A program made the position numbers and the translations under genes. A stretch of 64,000 bases of DNA from Gammaproteobacteria bacterium. Lineage in GTDB: Bacteria > Pseudomonadota > Gammaproteobacteria > Pseudomonadales > Cellvibrionaceae. The stretch lies in the NCBI GenBank assembly GCA_021151835.1, contig JAGKWO010000020.1, positions 1-64,000 of the forward strand, given 5' to 3'. Of the stretch, positions 33,821-42,922 are shown piece by piece. The notes below the pieces were generated by a model. That model saw only the letters and a list, made by a program, of their open reading frames with translations, was not told the DNA's origin and did no database searches. The first letter of the stretch is position 1; each line of letters opens with the position of its first letter.

Positions 33821-34317
33821 TGTTTGATATCCTCTTTATCAATCAATACGGGGTAATGATGTATGCCGTAAATACTGGCAATGTCATCAATAGGGACTGC
33901 ACTTAACGTTAAACCGGGCGCACGCGCTCTTAGAAAATCCATGTTTTCCTGCGACGACACATTGGTAACAATGCCCTGTGCACCAATTGCCTTTAAGTGG
34001 GCTTTATTGGCGATTAACCATTCGATAGATAAACTGTCGACACCAATGATGAACATCGGCTTGGTGACCTGGTACGAATGTTTAGTCTGCTCAACAATCC
34101 CAACCGTCAATTCCGAGCGAATAGGAAAATGATCAGGTGCTGTTGCAGGCACGATATTTTCTGCGAGTGATTTGCGATCAAGGAGTTGCTGTTTAATGTG
34201 TTTCCTTTTTGGAAACTCAGTGTCGCGCCCACCAAAATCAGCAATGACCTCGGGCTGCGCAAAGGACCAGGAAGACGACACCAGCAGTAAGCACACAGAA
34301 AATAATTTGCGAATCAT
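33817..34317 (-). CDS. Integrating conjugative element protein, PFL_4695/TIGR03765-like
   Basis: 166 residues with a signal peptide (L-F-S-V-C-L-L-L-V-S-S-S-W-S-F-A). The mature protein starts near E-V-I-A-D-F-G-G and contains S-L-E-W-L-I (as S-I-E-W-L) and V-L-I-D-K-E-D-I near the end. Short alpha/beta periplasmic protein of unknown detailed role. It follows the transglycosylase gene as in related elements. Confidence 0.8.
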   Translation of the reverse strand: MIRKLFSVCLLLVSSSWSFAQPEVIADFGGRDTEFPKRKHIKQQLLDRKSLAENIVPATAPDHFPIRSELTVGIVEQTKHSYQVTKPMFIIGVDSLSIEWLIANKAHLKAIGAQGIVTNVSSQENMDFLRARAPGLTLSAVPIDDIASIYGIHHYPVLIDKEDIKQ

Positions 34318-34925
34318 CCTGCCCCCCCTTCCTGGCGAGGCGCCATTGATTGACCGTATTCGTAACAGCGCTCACTAAATCGCAAGCAGCGGTTAAATAC
34401 CATTTGCCGATAGGACGCTGCCTGTGCCCTTCCCTTGGCCCCATCACCGGGACTGTAGTACTTTCCGACTGCCACCCACCAATCAGGAGAACCTTGTTCA
34501 ACCGTAGAGAGATAATGTTTAACCAGCAGGTTAGCCGCGTAATTTAAATTGATCGTTGGATCGAGTGCTTGCAGTGGTGATTTAAAATTGTCTACATGCG
34601 CAGGCATATAAATTTGCCCTAAGCCCACCGCAACTTTTCCGATGCGTCCCTGACGCGCAGCGTCAGTCATTGCATTAATCAATGCAGCTTCGGCTTCCTC
34701 ACGTGTTTCAAAAAAGAATGGCTTTTCATCAATACTTAGCGTCCAGGGCCAAGGCAATAATTTTCCATTGTTCGACCTACCGCTTTCCTGCATGGTTACT
34801 GAAAAAAACACATCAGCTGGCATGCCGTAGTAGTCGGCAATAATGCGATAGGCACGCGGAATTTCCGCCATGCTGATACATGAAGTTCCACTCAGGATTG
34901 CTAACAGCAATACGCGCAATTTCAT
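34314..34925 (-). CDS. Lytic transglycosylase of the conjugation system
   Basis: 203 residues with a signal peptide (L-R-V-L-L-L-A-I-L-S-G, possible lipidation or cleavage at S-C-I-S). The SLT-domain catalytic glutamate is in V-T-M-Q-E-S-G-R-S-N (about residues 43-52), and G-L-G-Q-I-Y-M-P and N-L-N-Y-A-A-N-L-L complete the fold. It opens the peptidoglycan for the transfer channel, like VirB1. 4-bp overlaps with both neighbours. Confidence 0.88.
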   Translation of the reverse strand: MKLRVLLLAILSGTSCISMAEIPRAYRIIADYYGMPADVFFSVTMQESGRSNNGKLLPWPWTLSIDEKPFFFETREEAEAALINAMTDAARQGRIGKVAVGLGQIYMPAHVDNFKSPLQALDPTINLNYAANLLVKHYLSTVEQGSPDWWVAVGKYYSPGDGAKGRAQAASYRQMVFNRCLRFSERCYEYGQSMAPRQEGGAG

Positions 34926-35689
34926 ATCGCCACCACCTGGTTACCACCCCCCGTCGTTTGCTTGAACAGTGCGGGCAATTTCGGCGTAGGGATAGCCATG
35001 CTCTTTGATGCTGCGGCGAAAATACCGTTATCAAAATTGAGCGTTATCTCTTTGGTTTTTACACGCTCGACGGGAATACTGGCGCTTTCAGCCCACTTAA
35101 AAATAGCCTTTTCATCAGCCGCACCGATGATGAAAATATCCACCTTTGCCTGGGTTTTTAATATCCGGGTTACCAATGATCGACAATGCACATCACAATC
35201 ACCGGCATTCACAAACAGGCGCAATTTGTCGAAGGGCTTTAACGTCGCCAAGGTCGGCATACGTTTTTGTATGTACTCGACGTAACGTTCCTGAACAATG
35301 GTGCGCTCTTTGTCATACAGGGTCTGGAATTCCGTTACCGAGTATTGGCGCCATACATCCAACTCTGCCTCGATACGGGCGTAACGGCGTTTCTCCTCCA
35401 TGGAGGAACTGTAATAAGACAGCATCGCGAGCGGCGTAGAATGGTTCTCCCAAACAGACCATGGCGATTTCTTTTTCAATTCTTCGTAAGTTGTCCACTC
35501 TTCGTCTGTCAATTGCCAATATGCATTGGGTTTGCTGTGCATTTTTGAATAACGATTCAAAAGCGAATCAGTCGTTGTTGTCGGGGTATAAACAATTGGC
35601 GTCTGAGGCAAAAACTGTGCGAATGATGGCATTGCTGAAAGCAAAGTAACAACGAACCCTATGCATATACCAATCAGATGCTTAGCCAT
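34922..35689 (-). CDS. Integrating conjugative element protein, PFL_4693/TIGR03759-like
   Basis: 255 residues from the ATG at 35689, which begins a good signal peptide (I-G-I-C-I-G-F-V-V-T-L-L-S-A-M, cut near F-A-Q); the frame extends 27 residues further upstream without support. Contains L-T-D-E-E-W-T-T-Y-E-E-L and, later, V-N-A-G-D-C-D-V-H-C, a Cys-rich patch. Periplasmic, next to the transglycosylase as in relatives. Its start touches the stop of the upstream gene. Confidence 0.8.
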   Translation of the reverse strand: MAKHLIGICIGFVVTLLSAMPSFAQFLPQTPIVYTPTTTTDSLLNRYSKMHSKPNAYWQLTDEEWTTYEELKKKSPWSVWENHSTPLAMLSYYSSSMEEKRRYARIEAELDVWRQYSVTEFQTLYDKERTIVQERYVEYIQKRMPTLATLKPFDKLRLFVNAGDCDVHCRSLVTRILKTQAKVDIFIIGAADEKAIFKWAESASIPVERVKTKEITLNFDNGIFAAASKSMAIPTPKLPALFKQTTGGGNQVVAI

Positions 35690-36378
35690 TACAAACGAAG
35701 CTCCTGTTGCTTGCCTGCCACGGTAAAAATGGCTGATTTCGTTGCGGTATCCGTTGTAATGAGCGTCCATCCACGCCAGGTATCACCAGGCATTAATAAA
35801 TCGGAATCATCTAACCCGTCACGGAGGGAAACGTATGACGTTCCGGCGATGTTGCGTATGGATATCAGCACTACCGGAATGATGGGAACGGGTTTGGGCA
35901 CCGCTTTAACTACCGGTTTAGCTGCAGCGGCTTGCTGGACTTTTTTCTGTTGCTCAATTTTTTGTTCCAGCGATGAGGAGAATCGCTCTAAATTCTCCAA
36001 TCTCTGCGTTGCTTTTTGCGTGGCGAAATTTCCAGCGTTAATATTTTCCTGTAGTTCAGATTGTTTTAACTTGATCGTATCCAGATCGTCTGCCAGCTGC
36101 TTGACCACTCCACTCATTTCTTCGATGGCCACCTTAAATGGATCCGGTTTTTTGGATTCTGGAGCAAGGCCAAACATTTGCAGTATTGGATCCTTGCCCA
36201 ACATTGCAATCGTCAGAGAGATTAGTAATGCAGCAACAATTGATAACATAACGGCTATAACTGTCGTCTTCGTCGATCCATTGCGAGGATTGCTCTGCGT
36301 GTTGTTACGACGGCGAGTCGTTTCATCAGGATCAGCATGCAAACTGTTGACTTCAGGTAACTCCGGAAACTCGTTCAT
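35689..36378 (-). CDS. Membrane-anchored coiled-coil protein of the transfer operon
   Basis: 229 residues. A charged cytoplasmic N-terminus of about 38 residues (Arg/Asn-rich), one membrane span at about residues 39-60 (V-I-A-V-M-L-S-I-V-A-A-L-L), a coiled coil of about 80 residues (heptad-like L and I spacing, K-Q-S-E-L-Q-E-N-I) and a small C-terminal beta domain ending in K-Q-Q-E-L-R-L. The layout recalls a PilP/TraP-like structural protein. No named family is assigned. Co-directional and tightly packed with transfer genes. Confidence 0.6.
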   Translation of the reverse strand: MNEFPELPEVNSLHADPDETTRRRNNTQSNPRNGSTKTTVIAVMLSIVAALLISLTIAMLGKDPILQMFGLAPESKKPDPFKVAIEEMSGVVKQLADDLDTIKLKQSELQENINAGNFATQKATQRLENLERFSSSLEQKIEQQKKVQQAAAAKPVVKAVPKPVPIIPVVLISIRNIAGTSYVSLRDGLDDSDLLMPGDTWRGWTLITTDTATKSAIFTVAGKQQELRL

Positions 36379-36399
36379 AAAATCCTCAAAAATTGTTAC

Positions 36400-37101
36400 T
36401 TACAAAAATTTCTTGAAACTTTTTGCTGTTACGAATACCGCAACGGCGAACACTGTCATTACAGGGAGAAAAACCAATGTTGGGTGAATGGATATGGGAG
36501 CAGTGAGATAACCACCAAATGACAAAAATAAAGTCGGTACCACAATGCGTTTAGCACGGTGATAAAGCATTGCTGATTCAATCCCACCACACGCCTTGCG
36601 AATATCACGCTCAACCAGACCATCAATGAATGCCACTAGTCCAACCAGCACAAATCCCGACATGGCGCTAATGCAAATAGCGCTGCGCACGGCGAAAATA
36701 AAAATGGTGTTGATCATGGCATCAAGCCCGTAAGCAATGACCTGCGTAACGCTGTTTACATCCCCTGCAAACCAGTTTGAAACTTCACGCAAATGTAAAA
36801 TGGATACGGCTTTATCCGCCCACGTCATGAAGGTCACAGCAACATCTTGCGGATAGAGGCCGGTAATTAAATTACGGTTGTATGCACCTAAATACGTAAT
36901 TTCCAATTCCAAAATTTTTCGTGAATGGTCAGGCCCCCAAAATTTGACCATACCCACCCATTCGACAAGGATCGACACCCCGATAGCGATTAATGACCAT
37001 CCGATAAAACGAAATACATTGCCTACCGTTGTCTGCATTAGCCAACCCCAGACACCAACCCGCTTTGGCCGTGGCGGCCGCGTTGTATGCTGTGTTGTCA
37101 T
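36400..37101 (-). CDS. Integrating conjugative element membrane protein, PFL_4697/DUF4400-like
   Basis: 233 residues with four to five hydrophobic segments (about residues 28-46, 130-160, 190-225). The motif R-D-I-R-K-A-C-G-G-I-E-S-A-M-L-Y-H-R-A-K-R is strongly characteristic of TIGR03747/DUF4400 proteins. It sits immediately after traD with a 4-bp overlap, as in related elements, and probably assists the coupling protein in the inner membrane. Confidence 0.85.
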   Translation of the reverse strand: MTTQHTTRPPRPKRVGVWGWLMQTTVGNVFRFIGWSLIAIGVSILVEWVGMVKFWGPDHSRKILELEITYLGAYNRNLITGLYPQDVAVTFMTWADKAVSILHLREVSNWFAGDVNSVTQVIAYGLDAMINTIFIFAVRSAICISAMSGFVLVGLVAFIDGLVERDIRKACGGIESAMLYHRAKRIVVPTLFLSFGGYLTAPISIHPTLVFLPVMTVFAVAVFVTAKSFKKFL

Positions 37102-39221
37102 GCTGCCACCTTCAAATCTGCGATAGAGAACCAGTCATCATTCGCACTACCGCTGTCATAGGTCTCGCGCATTTTTGTGTAGAGGAAATCGAGATCTTCC
37201 GGTAATTCTCCCGTCGCTTTAAATTGTGGAATACGCAATTTGTAGAGCTTTCCACCCAGCATTGCGTACGCATGACCTTTTGGCAGGCGAGTTAAATCAC
37301 CCGCTGAAACCAGTGGTGTTTCTTTGGTAGAAATACGTTGTTGTGTATTAGAGGTAAAGTCATTCGGGCTATCAGGATTCGTATCGTCTGAAGTACCCGA
37401 GACTAACGTGAGATGGTTCACTTCTACTTGTGGTAACAGCTGCGTCAACAATTCAGCGGTTGCGAGCTCCTTCACGCGCAACATAATCAGATTACCCAGG
37501 TTACCAATCACTTGACCGGCTTTTGCGTCATCACCAAATCGCGCTTTGATATCCGATAAGGTTTGCGTATAGACCGTTAACTGGAATCCAGCACCACCCG
37601 CTTTGTTCGCCATTGGGACAAATTCTTTACCCACCAGCTCGTTAAATTCATCGGCGTGAATACAGATTTTGCGAGTCGTTGCGAGTGCAGCCAACTCAGG
37701 CGATAAACCTTGTGTCTGACCAAATTTATAAATTGATCCTGCGGTCGACGTTAGGTCGGCAAACATCGAACTGCTGACCGCTTGCGCTACTTCTGCATCG
37801 GTTAATGCATCAAAGCCGCAATATACAATCCCGCCCGTGCGAATAATTTCATCCCACGTAAACGTAGGCCGTGGGTCATTCAAGTCATCGTAATTCGGCG
37901 AAAGCAATTCGGCGGTTGGGCCAGATGTTAACTTTTCCAACAGCGGGAAAAGCGATGCAACCAATTTATCGTAGAATGTTTTTTCGTACTCAAACGTTTT
38001 GATTAGTGCGTGCGCAACAGGATCAACCAATTTCGCTTCTTTATAAACTTCAACAGCTGCCCACGTTTTCCGATCACGTGATGCTTGTGCTTTATCCGAT
38101 GGCTTGCGATCAGATTCAGCGATAGCTTTGATTGAATTATTCCAATCACTATGCCCTGCTCGATGCAATGCGTTTTCTGATTGTGGCTGAGTGAATACAA
38201 ACGTGAGATATTCAAGTAGTAACGGATCGATATCCGCGCCATACATCAACAGGTTTTCGTAAGTGATTGGCTTACCTAATGCCGTTGCCGCTTTGGAAAT
38301 CACATTGACATAACGCCATGTAAATTCCCTAAATGCCGCCGAGTTACCCTCACCTGGTAATTGCCCGGCAATACGAGATGCAGGCTCGGTGATTCGGCTG
38401 AATGAACCAACAGGGTTATAGCGTGCAGAAATTTCCGGGTAACCCAGATGGAAACAATAAAATTGATGACCACGGCCCGCTTTGACAGCCTCCGTATATG
38501 CGCGCTTGAGTAAGTCCGGGTCTCCCTTGGGGTCAAAGATAATTACAATTTCGTTATTGTGGATGTCTTGGGTGATGAGAACTTCGGCCAATCTCGTTTT
38601 TCCGACACGGGTCGTGCCGACAACAAATTTATGCGCAACCCGTTCAGATTGACGCTCATAAATGGGGACTTCACCTTCCCACAAACCAACCGCGTGAATT
38701 GCAGGATTTCCTTCAGTGTAAGGAATGGGTGCAACCGGGTTATACCAGGCCTGCGTTGAACTAACCCATGCCATCCATGCTGTGAGCGCTGAACGGCGTA
38801 GAATTTTTTCAAGTGCGCGTGCAGCTTTGTATTTCCGAGTTTGGTGCCTGTATCGATGCCAATCAAATTCCTGTCGATCAAAATCCACGCGGCGCTGTGT
38901 GTGTCGCGCAGTCCATTCAAAACCTAATCCTAGATATAAATCGTCTTTCGATACCGGTATGTCATTACTGTCAATTGTGAAACCCGGAAGTACATGCATT
39001 TCATATTGGTATTTCAGCAATTTACGCGATTGCATAAATCGCTGACCACAACGTGCAAATAATCCTGCCGCAATCCCATAGCTTAATGATGGCGTGCTCA
39101 GTGCGCCCATTAACACCGCTGGTGATAACAACGTCAATGCGCCCGCGAGACCATATGCAGTTGCTGACATAGTTTCGTACGCCGGGCGTAATAAATTTTC
39201 TACGGGATGTTTTGTACTCAT
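37098..39221 (-). CDS. traD: TraD, type IV coupling protein
   Basis: 707 residues, first gene of the long minus-strand transfer operon. Two N-terminal hydrophobic segments (about residues 22-58), then Walker A V-G-T-T-R-V-G-K-T-R-L (201-211) and Walker B I-C-I-H-A-D-E-F-N-E-L-V. An FtsK/TraD-type DNA-pumping ATPase that brings the relaxase-DNA complex to the secretion channel. It resembles the SXT/TOL subfamily. Its promoter should lie in the 281-bp gap shared with the divergent relaxase genes. Confidence 0.9.
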   Translation of the reverse strand: MSTKHPVENLLRPAYETMSATAYGLAGALTLLSPAVLMGALSTPSLSYGIAAGLFARCGQRFMQSRKLLKYQYEMHVLPGFTIDSNDIPVSKDDLYLGLGFEWTARHTQRRVDFDRQEFDWHRYRHQTRKYKAARALEKILRRSALTAWMAWVSSTQAWYNPVAPIPYTEGNPAIHAVGLWEGEVPIYERQSERVAHKFVVGTTRVGKTRLAEVLITQDIHNNEIVIIFDPKGDPDLLKRAYTEAVKAGRGHQFYCFHLGYPEISARYNPVGSFSRITEPASRIAGQLPGEGNSAAFREFTWRYVNVISKAATALGKPITYENLLMYGADIDPLLLEYLTFVFTQPQSENALHRAGHSDWNNSIKAIAESDRKPSDKAQASRDRKTWAAVEVYKEAKLVDPVAHALIKTFEYEKTFYDKLVASLFPLLEKLTSGPTAELLSPNYDDLNDPRPTFTWDEIIRTGGIVYCGFDALTDAEVAQAVSSSMFADLTSTAGSIYKFGQTQGLSPELAALATTRKICIHADEFNELVGKEFVPMANKAGGAGFQLTVYTQTLSDIKARFGDDAKAGQVIGNLGNLIMLRVKELATAELLTQLLPQVEVNHLTLVSGTSDDTNPDSPNDFTSNTQQRISTKETPLVSAGDLTRLPKGHAYAMLGGKLYKLRIPQFKATGELPEDLDFLYTKMRETYDSGSANDDWFSIADLKVAA

Positions 39222-39362
39222 GATGGGCGCGAATCATAACGATCAAAAACTCTTCGTCAGTTATCAATTCGAACTCGCCATGTGCAATTTGATTAATGCA
39301 CTAAAAAGCCAAAACCATTACAAAGCGCGCAAGCAGGGTCAAGGGGCTTATCCAGGGAAAAA

Positions 39363-39403
39363 GCCCGCGCCTCCTCCTCGTTTAATCGTCCGGAGGCGCG
39401 GGC
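39363..39403. repeat. Perfect 12-bp GC-rich inverted repeat between traD and traI, possible oriT part
   Basis: GCCCGCGCCTCC (39363-39374) and GGAGGCGCGGGC (39392-39403) are perfect inverted copies with a 17-base centre. There is no T-tract in either direction, which speaks against a simple terminator. It lies in the 281-bp gap (39222-39502) between divergent traD and the relaxase operon, the kind of place where MobH elements keep oriT. Promoters of both operons should be here too. The repeat is certain; the oriT role is inference. Confidence 0.5.
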
Positions 39404-39502
39404 GCGAAAACGCTAGGGCTAAAGGATTAGAAGAGTTAACTACAGAAAGGAAAAAAGCCGTGAAGGGTTAAAAAACCAAACCGCAAAAAGGCCAAAAACG
39501 TA

Positions 39503-39910
39503 ATGACTGAATCAACTTCCACTTTTGAAACCTCCCTTTCAATCATTCTTGAACAATTAGAAAAAAAGGAATGGGCGAGCCCATTAAAGGGCTTGGAACA
39601 AAAATTTCGCCAGCTTCCGGAAGATGAAACAAGCTTCGGCACAGAAATTATTAACACTCTCCATACTCTGCATCAAGCAATTGAATTAGATGCCAGCTTA
39701 CCGCTGAGTCAATTGATGGCTATTCGCTTGGCAGGTTTAACATGTTGGACTTATCGCTTTTTCCATGTTGAATCCGGACGGCATCATTATCTGGATCCAT
39801 TGAACACACCAATTCCCGATTTCCAGAAAAAAATAACTGTTCAACAAAGTACATCCTCCTACCCTTCGACTGACATTATCAAACGCTGGGCTCGGGAGAA
39901 TTTACGTTGA
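39503..39910 (+). CDS. Small protein co-translated with the relaxase
   Basis: 135 residues, soluble, acidic, mostly helical, no recognised motif. Its TGA overlaps the TTG start of traI (TTGA at 39907-39910), so the two are translationally coupled. It may be a relaxosome accessory factor or a regulator of relaxase expression, by position only. No strong ribosome-binding site is seen. Confidence 0.6.
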   Translation: MTESTSTFETSLSIILEQLEKKEWASPLKGLEQKFRQLPEDETSFGTEIINTLHTLHQAIELDASLPLSQLMAIRLAGLTCWTYRFFHVESGRHHYLDPLNTPIPDFQKKITVQQSTSSYPSTDIIKRWARENLR

Positions 39911-41730
39911 GCCAGGTGTTACCGATTTTATCAGCTGCAAAATTATTTGAACTTTGCAAGATTGATAGCAAGTTTTCTGAACTTCGAACAATTGCTGGAT
40001 TTGATACCAATATTTTTAATGTATTAATCAGCGAACCGCTTCAGCAATATGCTGAGCTTGTCCAATTGGCTCCTGCTAGCGAGGCCCACCACCACAGTGG
40101 TCCGGGCGGCTTGTTAAAACACACCCTGGATGTAACTACCCTCGCCCTGAAAAAACGTAAAGGATATCAATTACCTCTTGGCGGTAGCCTCACTGATATT
40201 GGTAAACAACGTTTACTGTGGACGTATGCTGTTTTTGTGGGATGCCTCCTGCATGACATTGGAAAACTGAGCGCAAATACTCGTCTCGTTGCCATACATA
40301 AATCTGGTAAAGAATTACCGTGGACTCCCAGCAGTGGTCCTTTAACCAATCTGGTTGATAAAGATGGAGCGAAAATTCCTCTTGAGGGTTATCGCATTGA
40401 ATTTCGTAAGACACCTTACCGATATCACGAACACCTAGCGTTAATTCATTGGGGTGTTTTGCCAAAATCCGGACGAACCTGGCTTATTGAAGCCTCCCAT
40501 ATCATGGCAGAACTGACCGCGTGGTTATGGGGGGACAAATTTGAGTCTGGAACTATTGGGCAGATTATCGAGTATGCCGACCGCGAATCCACCGCAAAGA
40601 ATTTACAAGTACCGCCTGATCATCGCTTCAGTAATGTCATTCCGGCAATTGATCGCTATCTCAAGCTGTTGCGTCAGTGGATTCAGGACGGAGCAATTCG
40701 TATCAATACCAATGGGGGCATGGGCTGGGTTGATGAGCATGGTCATTTGTATTTGGTATGCCGGTCACTCGCCGAAAAATTGATCCAGGAATGTAATTCC
40801 CTCGGGCTTAAAAATTTGCCTCAGGATCCTGTGCGTGTATATGACATTCTCCAGGAACATGGGTATGCATTATCCACTGAGGATGGCAAAGCGATATGGA
40901 CCATTTCTGTAGAAACAGGAACTTATCATCATCAATTCACTTGCCTGAAATTTGAATCACGTCGATTAATTCCTTCATCACGCGAATTAAAACCATTGGA
41001 TGGTGTTATTAAATTTGTGGCGCCTGGCGAACAAGCTTCTGCAAAAATAATCCGTGAATCTGCGGCACAGGCAAATGAACAACCTCTGCAGAATGTGACT
41101 ACCGGGGGGGAAAATGAGGATATTGAACAGACTCCGGAACCTGAAATGGGTGTGGAAGCTGCAGCAATAACATCTGAAAACTCAAGCGAGAAAATTGATA
41201 ACAATATTTCTGAATCTGAAATTAGCGAGGTGCATAACGAAGTCATCCAGGAAACTGCTGAACCTCTGGATACTGTTTCAAACAATCAGGAGGATGTAGC
41301 GCCCGTAAAAACCTCTGTCAGCATCATCAAAAATTTGGAGTATGAAGCTCCGGAAACTGCGCAAAAATTCCTGTCCTGGCTTCAGCGAGGACTGTTTGAA
41401 AAAACCATTCTGATTAATAATCCCGATGCAGAAGTTCATATTGTCGAGGACGGTATTTTTCTACTCGCTCCCGCCATATTTAAAACGTTTTTGCGATTGC
41501 ATGGCGTACCGGAAGAGAAACACAAAAATCTAAGCAAACGCTTCGCCAATTTGCGCAAGCATATTCGTTGTAATGATCTCAACATTCACCCGTATTGGGT
41601 GAGCTCATCCAATCGCGCTGCAAAAATAAACGGCTGGTTATTGCCCTTCAATGTCATTTACGAGAATGACTACCCCATCCCGAAGCCCAACAAATTCATC
41701 AAGAAGAAACTGGGAGGCGACGATGGCTGA
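39907..41730 (+). CDS. traI: MobH-family relaxase TraI
   Basis: 607 residues, TTG start overlapping the preceding stop. The N-terminal TraI_2 domain has the histidine-rich motif A-H-H-H-S-G-P-G-G-L-L-K-H-T-L-D (about residues 60-75) and an HD-type L-L-H-D-I-G-K (about 115-121), the metal-binding signature of MobH relaxases. A long acidic, low-complexity linker (about residues 375-475) follows, then the C-terminal TraI domain (A-Q-K-F-L-S-W-L-Q-R-G-L). It nicks oriT and leads the strand into the recipient. Length matches ICE relatives (about 600-630). Confidence 0.9.
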   Translation: MSQVLPILSAAKLFELCKIDSKFSELRTIAGFDTNIFNVLISEPLQQYAELVQLAPASEAHHHSGPGGLLKHTLDVTTLALKKRKGYQLPLGGSLTDIGKQRLLWTYAVFVGCLLHDIGKLSANTRLVAIHKSGKELPWTPSSGPLTNLVDKDGAKIPLEGYRIEFRKTPYRYHEHLALIHWGVLPKSGRTWLIEASHIMAELTAWLWGDKFESGTIGQIIEYADRESTAKNLQVPPDHRFSNVIPAIDRYLKLLRQWIQDGAIRINTNGGMGWVDEHGHLYLVCRSLAEKLIQECNSLGLKNLPQDPVRVYDILQEHGYALSTEDGKAIWTISVETGTYHHQFTCLKFESRRLIPSSRELKPLDGVIKFVAPGEQASAKIIRESAAQANEQPLQNVTTGGENEDIEQTPEPEMGVEAAAITSENSSEKIDNNISESEISEVHNEVIQETAEPLDTVSNNQEDVAPVKTSVSIIKNLEYEAPETAQKFLSWLQRGLFEKTILINNPDAEVHIVEDGIFLLAPAIFKTFLRLHGVPEEKHKNLSKRFANLRKHIRCNDLNIHPYWVSSSNRAAKINGWLLPFNVIYENDYPIPKPNKFIKKKLGGDDG

Positions 41731-41842
41731 TAATTAACTTATACCCAAATATTATGAGAAAAAAATCACACTTTGTGGCGGCAAAACCTATATTTCAAAA
41801 ATGTTACTGAGTATAGTGGCGGCGCCTAAATTATGATCATAG

Positions 41843-41860
41843 GTATGCTTAAACGCATAC
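41843..41860. repeat. Inverted repeat upstream of the integrase gene
   Basis: GTATGC (41843-41848) and GCATAC (41855-41860) flank TTAAAC, next to the palindrome ATGATCAT (41833-41840). This lies 30-57 bases before the integrase ATG, so it is a plausible operator or binding site in the integrase promoter. No further evidence is available. Confidence 0.3.
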
Positions 41861-41889
41861 GGATTTATTGCATCACGGAGTGAAAAATT

Positions 41890-42852
41890 ATGATGTTTTC
41901 TGATTTAGCACAAGAATATGCGGGCATGAGATTGGTTAACTCATACACCCAACAACAAGTCCTAACCATCGCAAAATTATTTGTAAAGCGGTCGGCTGTC
42001 TTAAGGACCTCCGAAATTAACCGTTTGGCCTTGATGCGATTTAAGAATGAATCGCTCAAGGAGATTCAACCGGTTACCTATAACGGGTACCTGAAATATC
42101 TACGCCTAATCGCCAGCTATGGTGTAGAGGTTGGTTACCTCACTTCAAATCCATTCGAAGAACTGAAGCTCATTCCAGTGGGCACGATTCCCCCCAAGAC
42201 AATTGAATTGGAGGATATCGGCGTATTGGATTATGCGCTTATGCTGGAGGAAGAGCTTTACCAAACAGGATGGTTTTGGGCAGCAGTACTCCGCTGTCTT
42301 TACTACACGGGGATGCGACGCCGCCAGCTCGTGAATCTCCGCCTCGATGATCTCGATTTTAATAGAGAAACTATCCGCCTCAGCTACCAAGGATCGAAGA
42401 CACGGCGCGAATGGACTGTACCGATGCATAGCGGATTGAAAGAGACACTGCAGCTCTTGATTCGGAAAACCGAACTTCGACGCGGTAAGAAACTATTGAG
42501 ACGTGATTACCTGTTCCGAGCGTTTGATTTATTCCCTCGTTTTAAGAAAGACCCCCAGGGACGTATGCCTCCGGAAGCCATTACCAATTACTTCAAGCGA
42601 TTGAGTAAAAAGTTCGATATCCGAGTGGGAGCTCACAGGTTTCGGCACACCTTCGCAACGGCGTTGTGCAATCCGGAAGATGATACTCCGCCAGACGTTT
42701 TTGCGGTGCAGCAACTGTTAGGGCATACGGATTTAAAAACGACAAGAATATACGTCCAGCCCAGGGTTAATCACCTTGGTAGGGTCGTAAATCGTCTGGG
42801 AAAGCTTGGAAGAAAAGAAGACAGGTCAGGCAAAAAAATATGGATAGCTTGA
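41890..42852 (+). CDS. int: Tyrosine recombinase, probable integrase of the element
   Basis: 320 residues with an N-terminal core-binding domain and a C-terminal catalytic domain. Catalytic residues are visible: Arg in T-G-M-R-R-R-Q-L (near 144), Lys in G-S-K-T-R-R-E, H-x-x-R in A-H-R-F-R-H (near 248-252), His in L-L-G-H-T-D (near 277) and Tyr288 in R-I-Y-V-Q. Shorter than P4-type ICE integrases (about 400) and closer to XerC/XerD size. It lies 149 bp from the 3' end of tRNA-Ala, facing it, and should integrate and excise the element there. The basic C-terminal tail may bind arm sites. Confidence 0.88.
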   Translation: MMFSDLAQEYAGMRLVNSYTQQQVLTIAKLFVKRSAVLRTSEINRLALMRFKNESLKEIQPVTYNGYLKYLRLIASYGVEVGYLTSNPFEELKLIPVGTIPPKTIELEDIGVLDYALMLEEELYQTGWFWAAVLRCLYYTGMRRRQLVNLRLDDLDFNRETIRLSYQGSKTRREWTVPMHSGLKETLQLLIRKTELRRGKKLLRRDYLFRAFDLFPRFKKDPQGRMPPEAITNYFKRLSKKFDIRVGAHRFRHTFATALCNPEDDTPPDVFAVQQLLGHTDLKTTRIYVQPRVNHLGRVVNRLGKLGRKEDRSGKKIWIA

Positions 42853-42872
42853 CAAAACAAAGAAAAATGCCT

Positions 42873-42922
42873 GAAACTCAATAGGTTATTCGCGCATTGC
42901 TGCGCGAACAATCCTGAGTTTC
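42873..42922. repeat. Two-tier hairpin between integrase and tRNA-Ala
   Basis: Outer arms GAAACTCA (42873-42880) and TGAGTTTC (42915-42922) enclose inner arms TTCGCGCA (42889-42896) and TGCGCGAA (42901-42908). This could be a terminator for the integrase gene or a recombinase arm-binding region next to the attachment site. A further small repeat TGAGG/CCTCA is at 42933-42948. No strong T-tract directly follows the first hairpin. Confidence 0.55.

Noticed and set aside
39094..39471. Plus-strand open frame across the traD start and the traD-traI gap
   Set aside because: It overlaps the traD coding region antisense, has no ribosome-binding site, and its C-terminal part is the translated inverted repeat.
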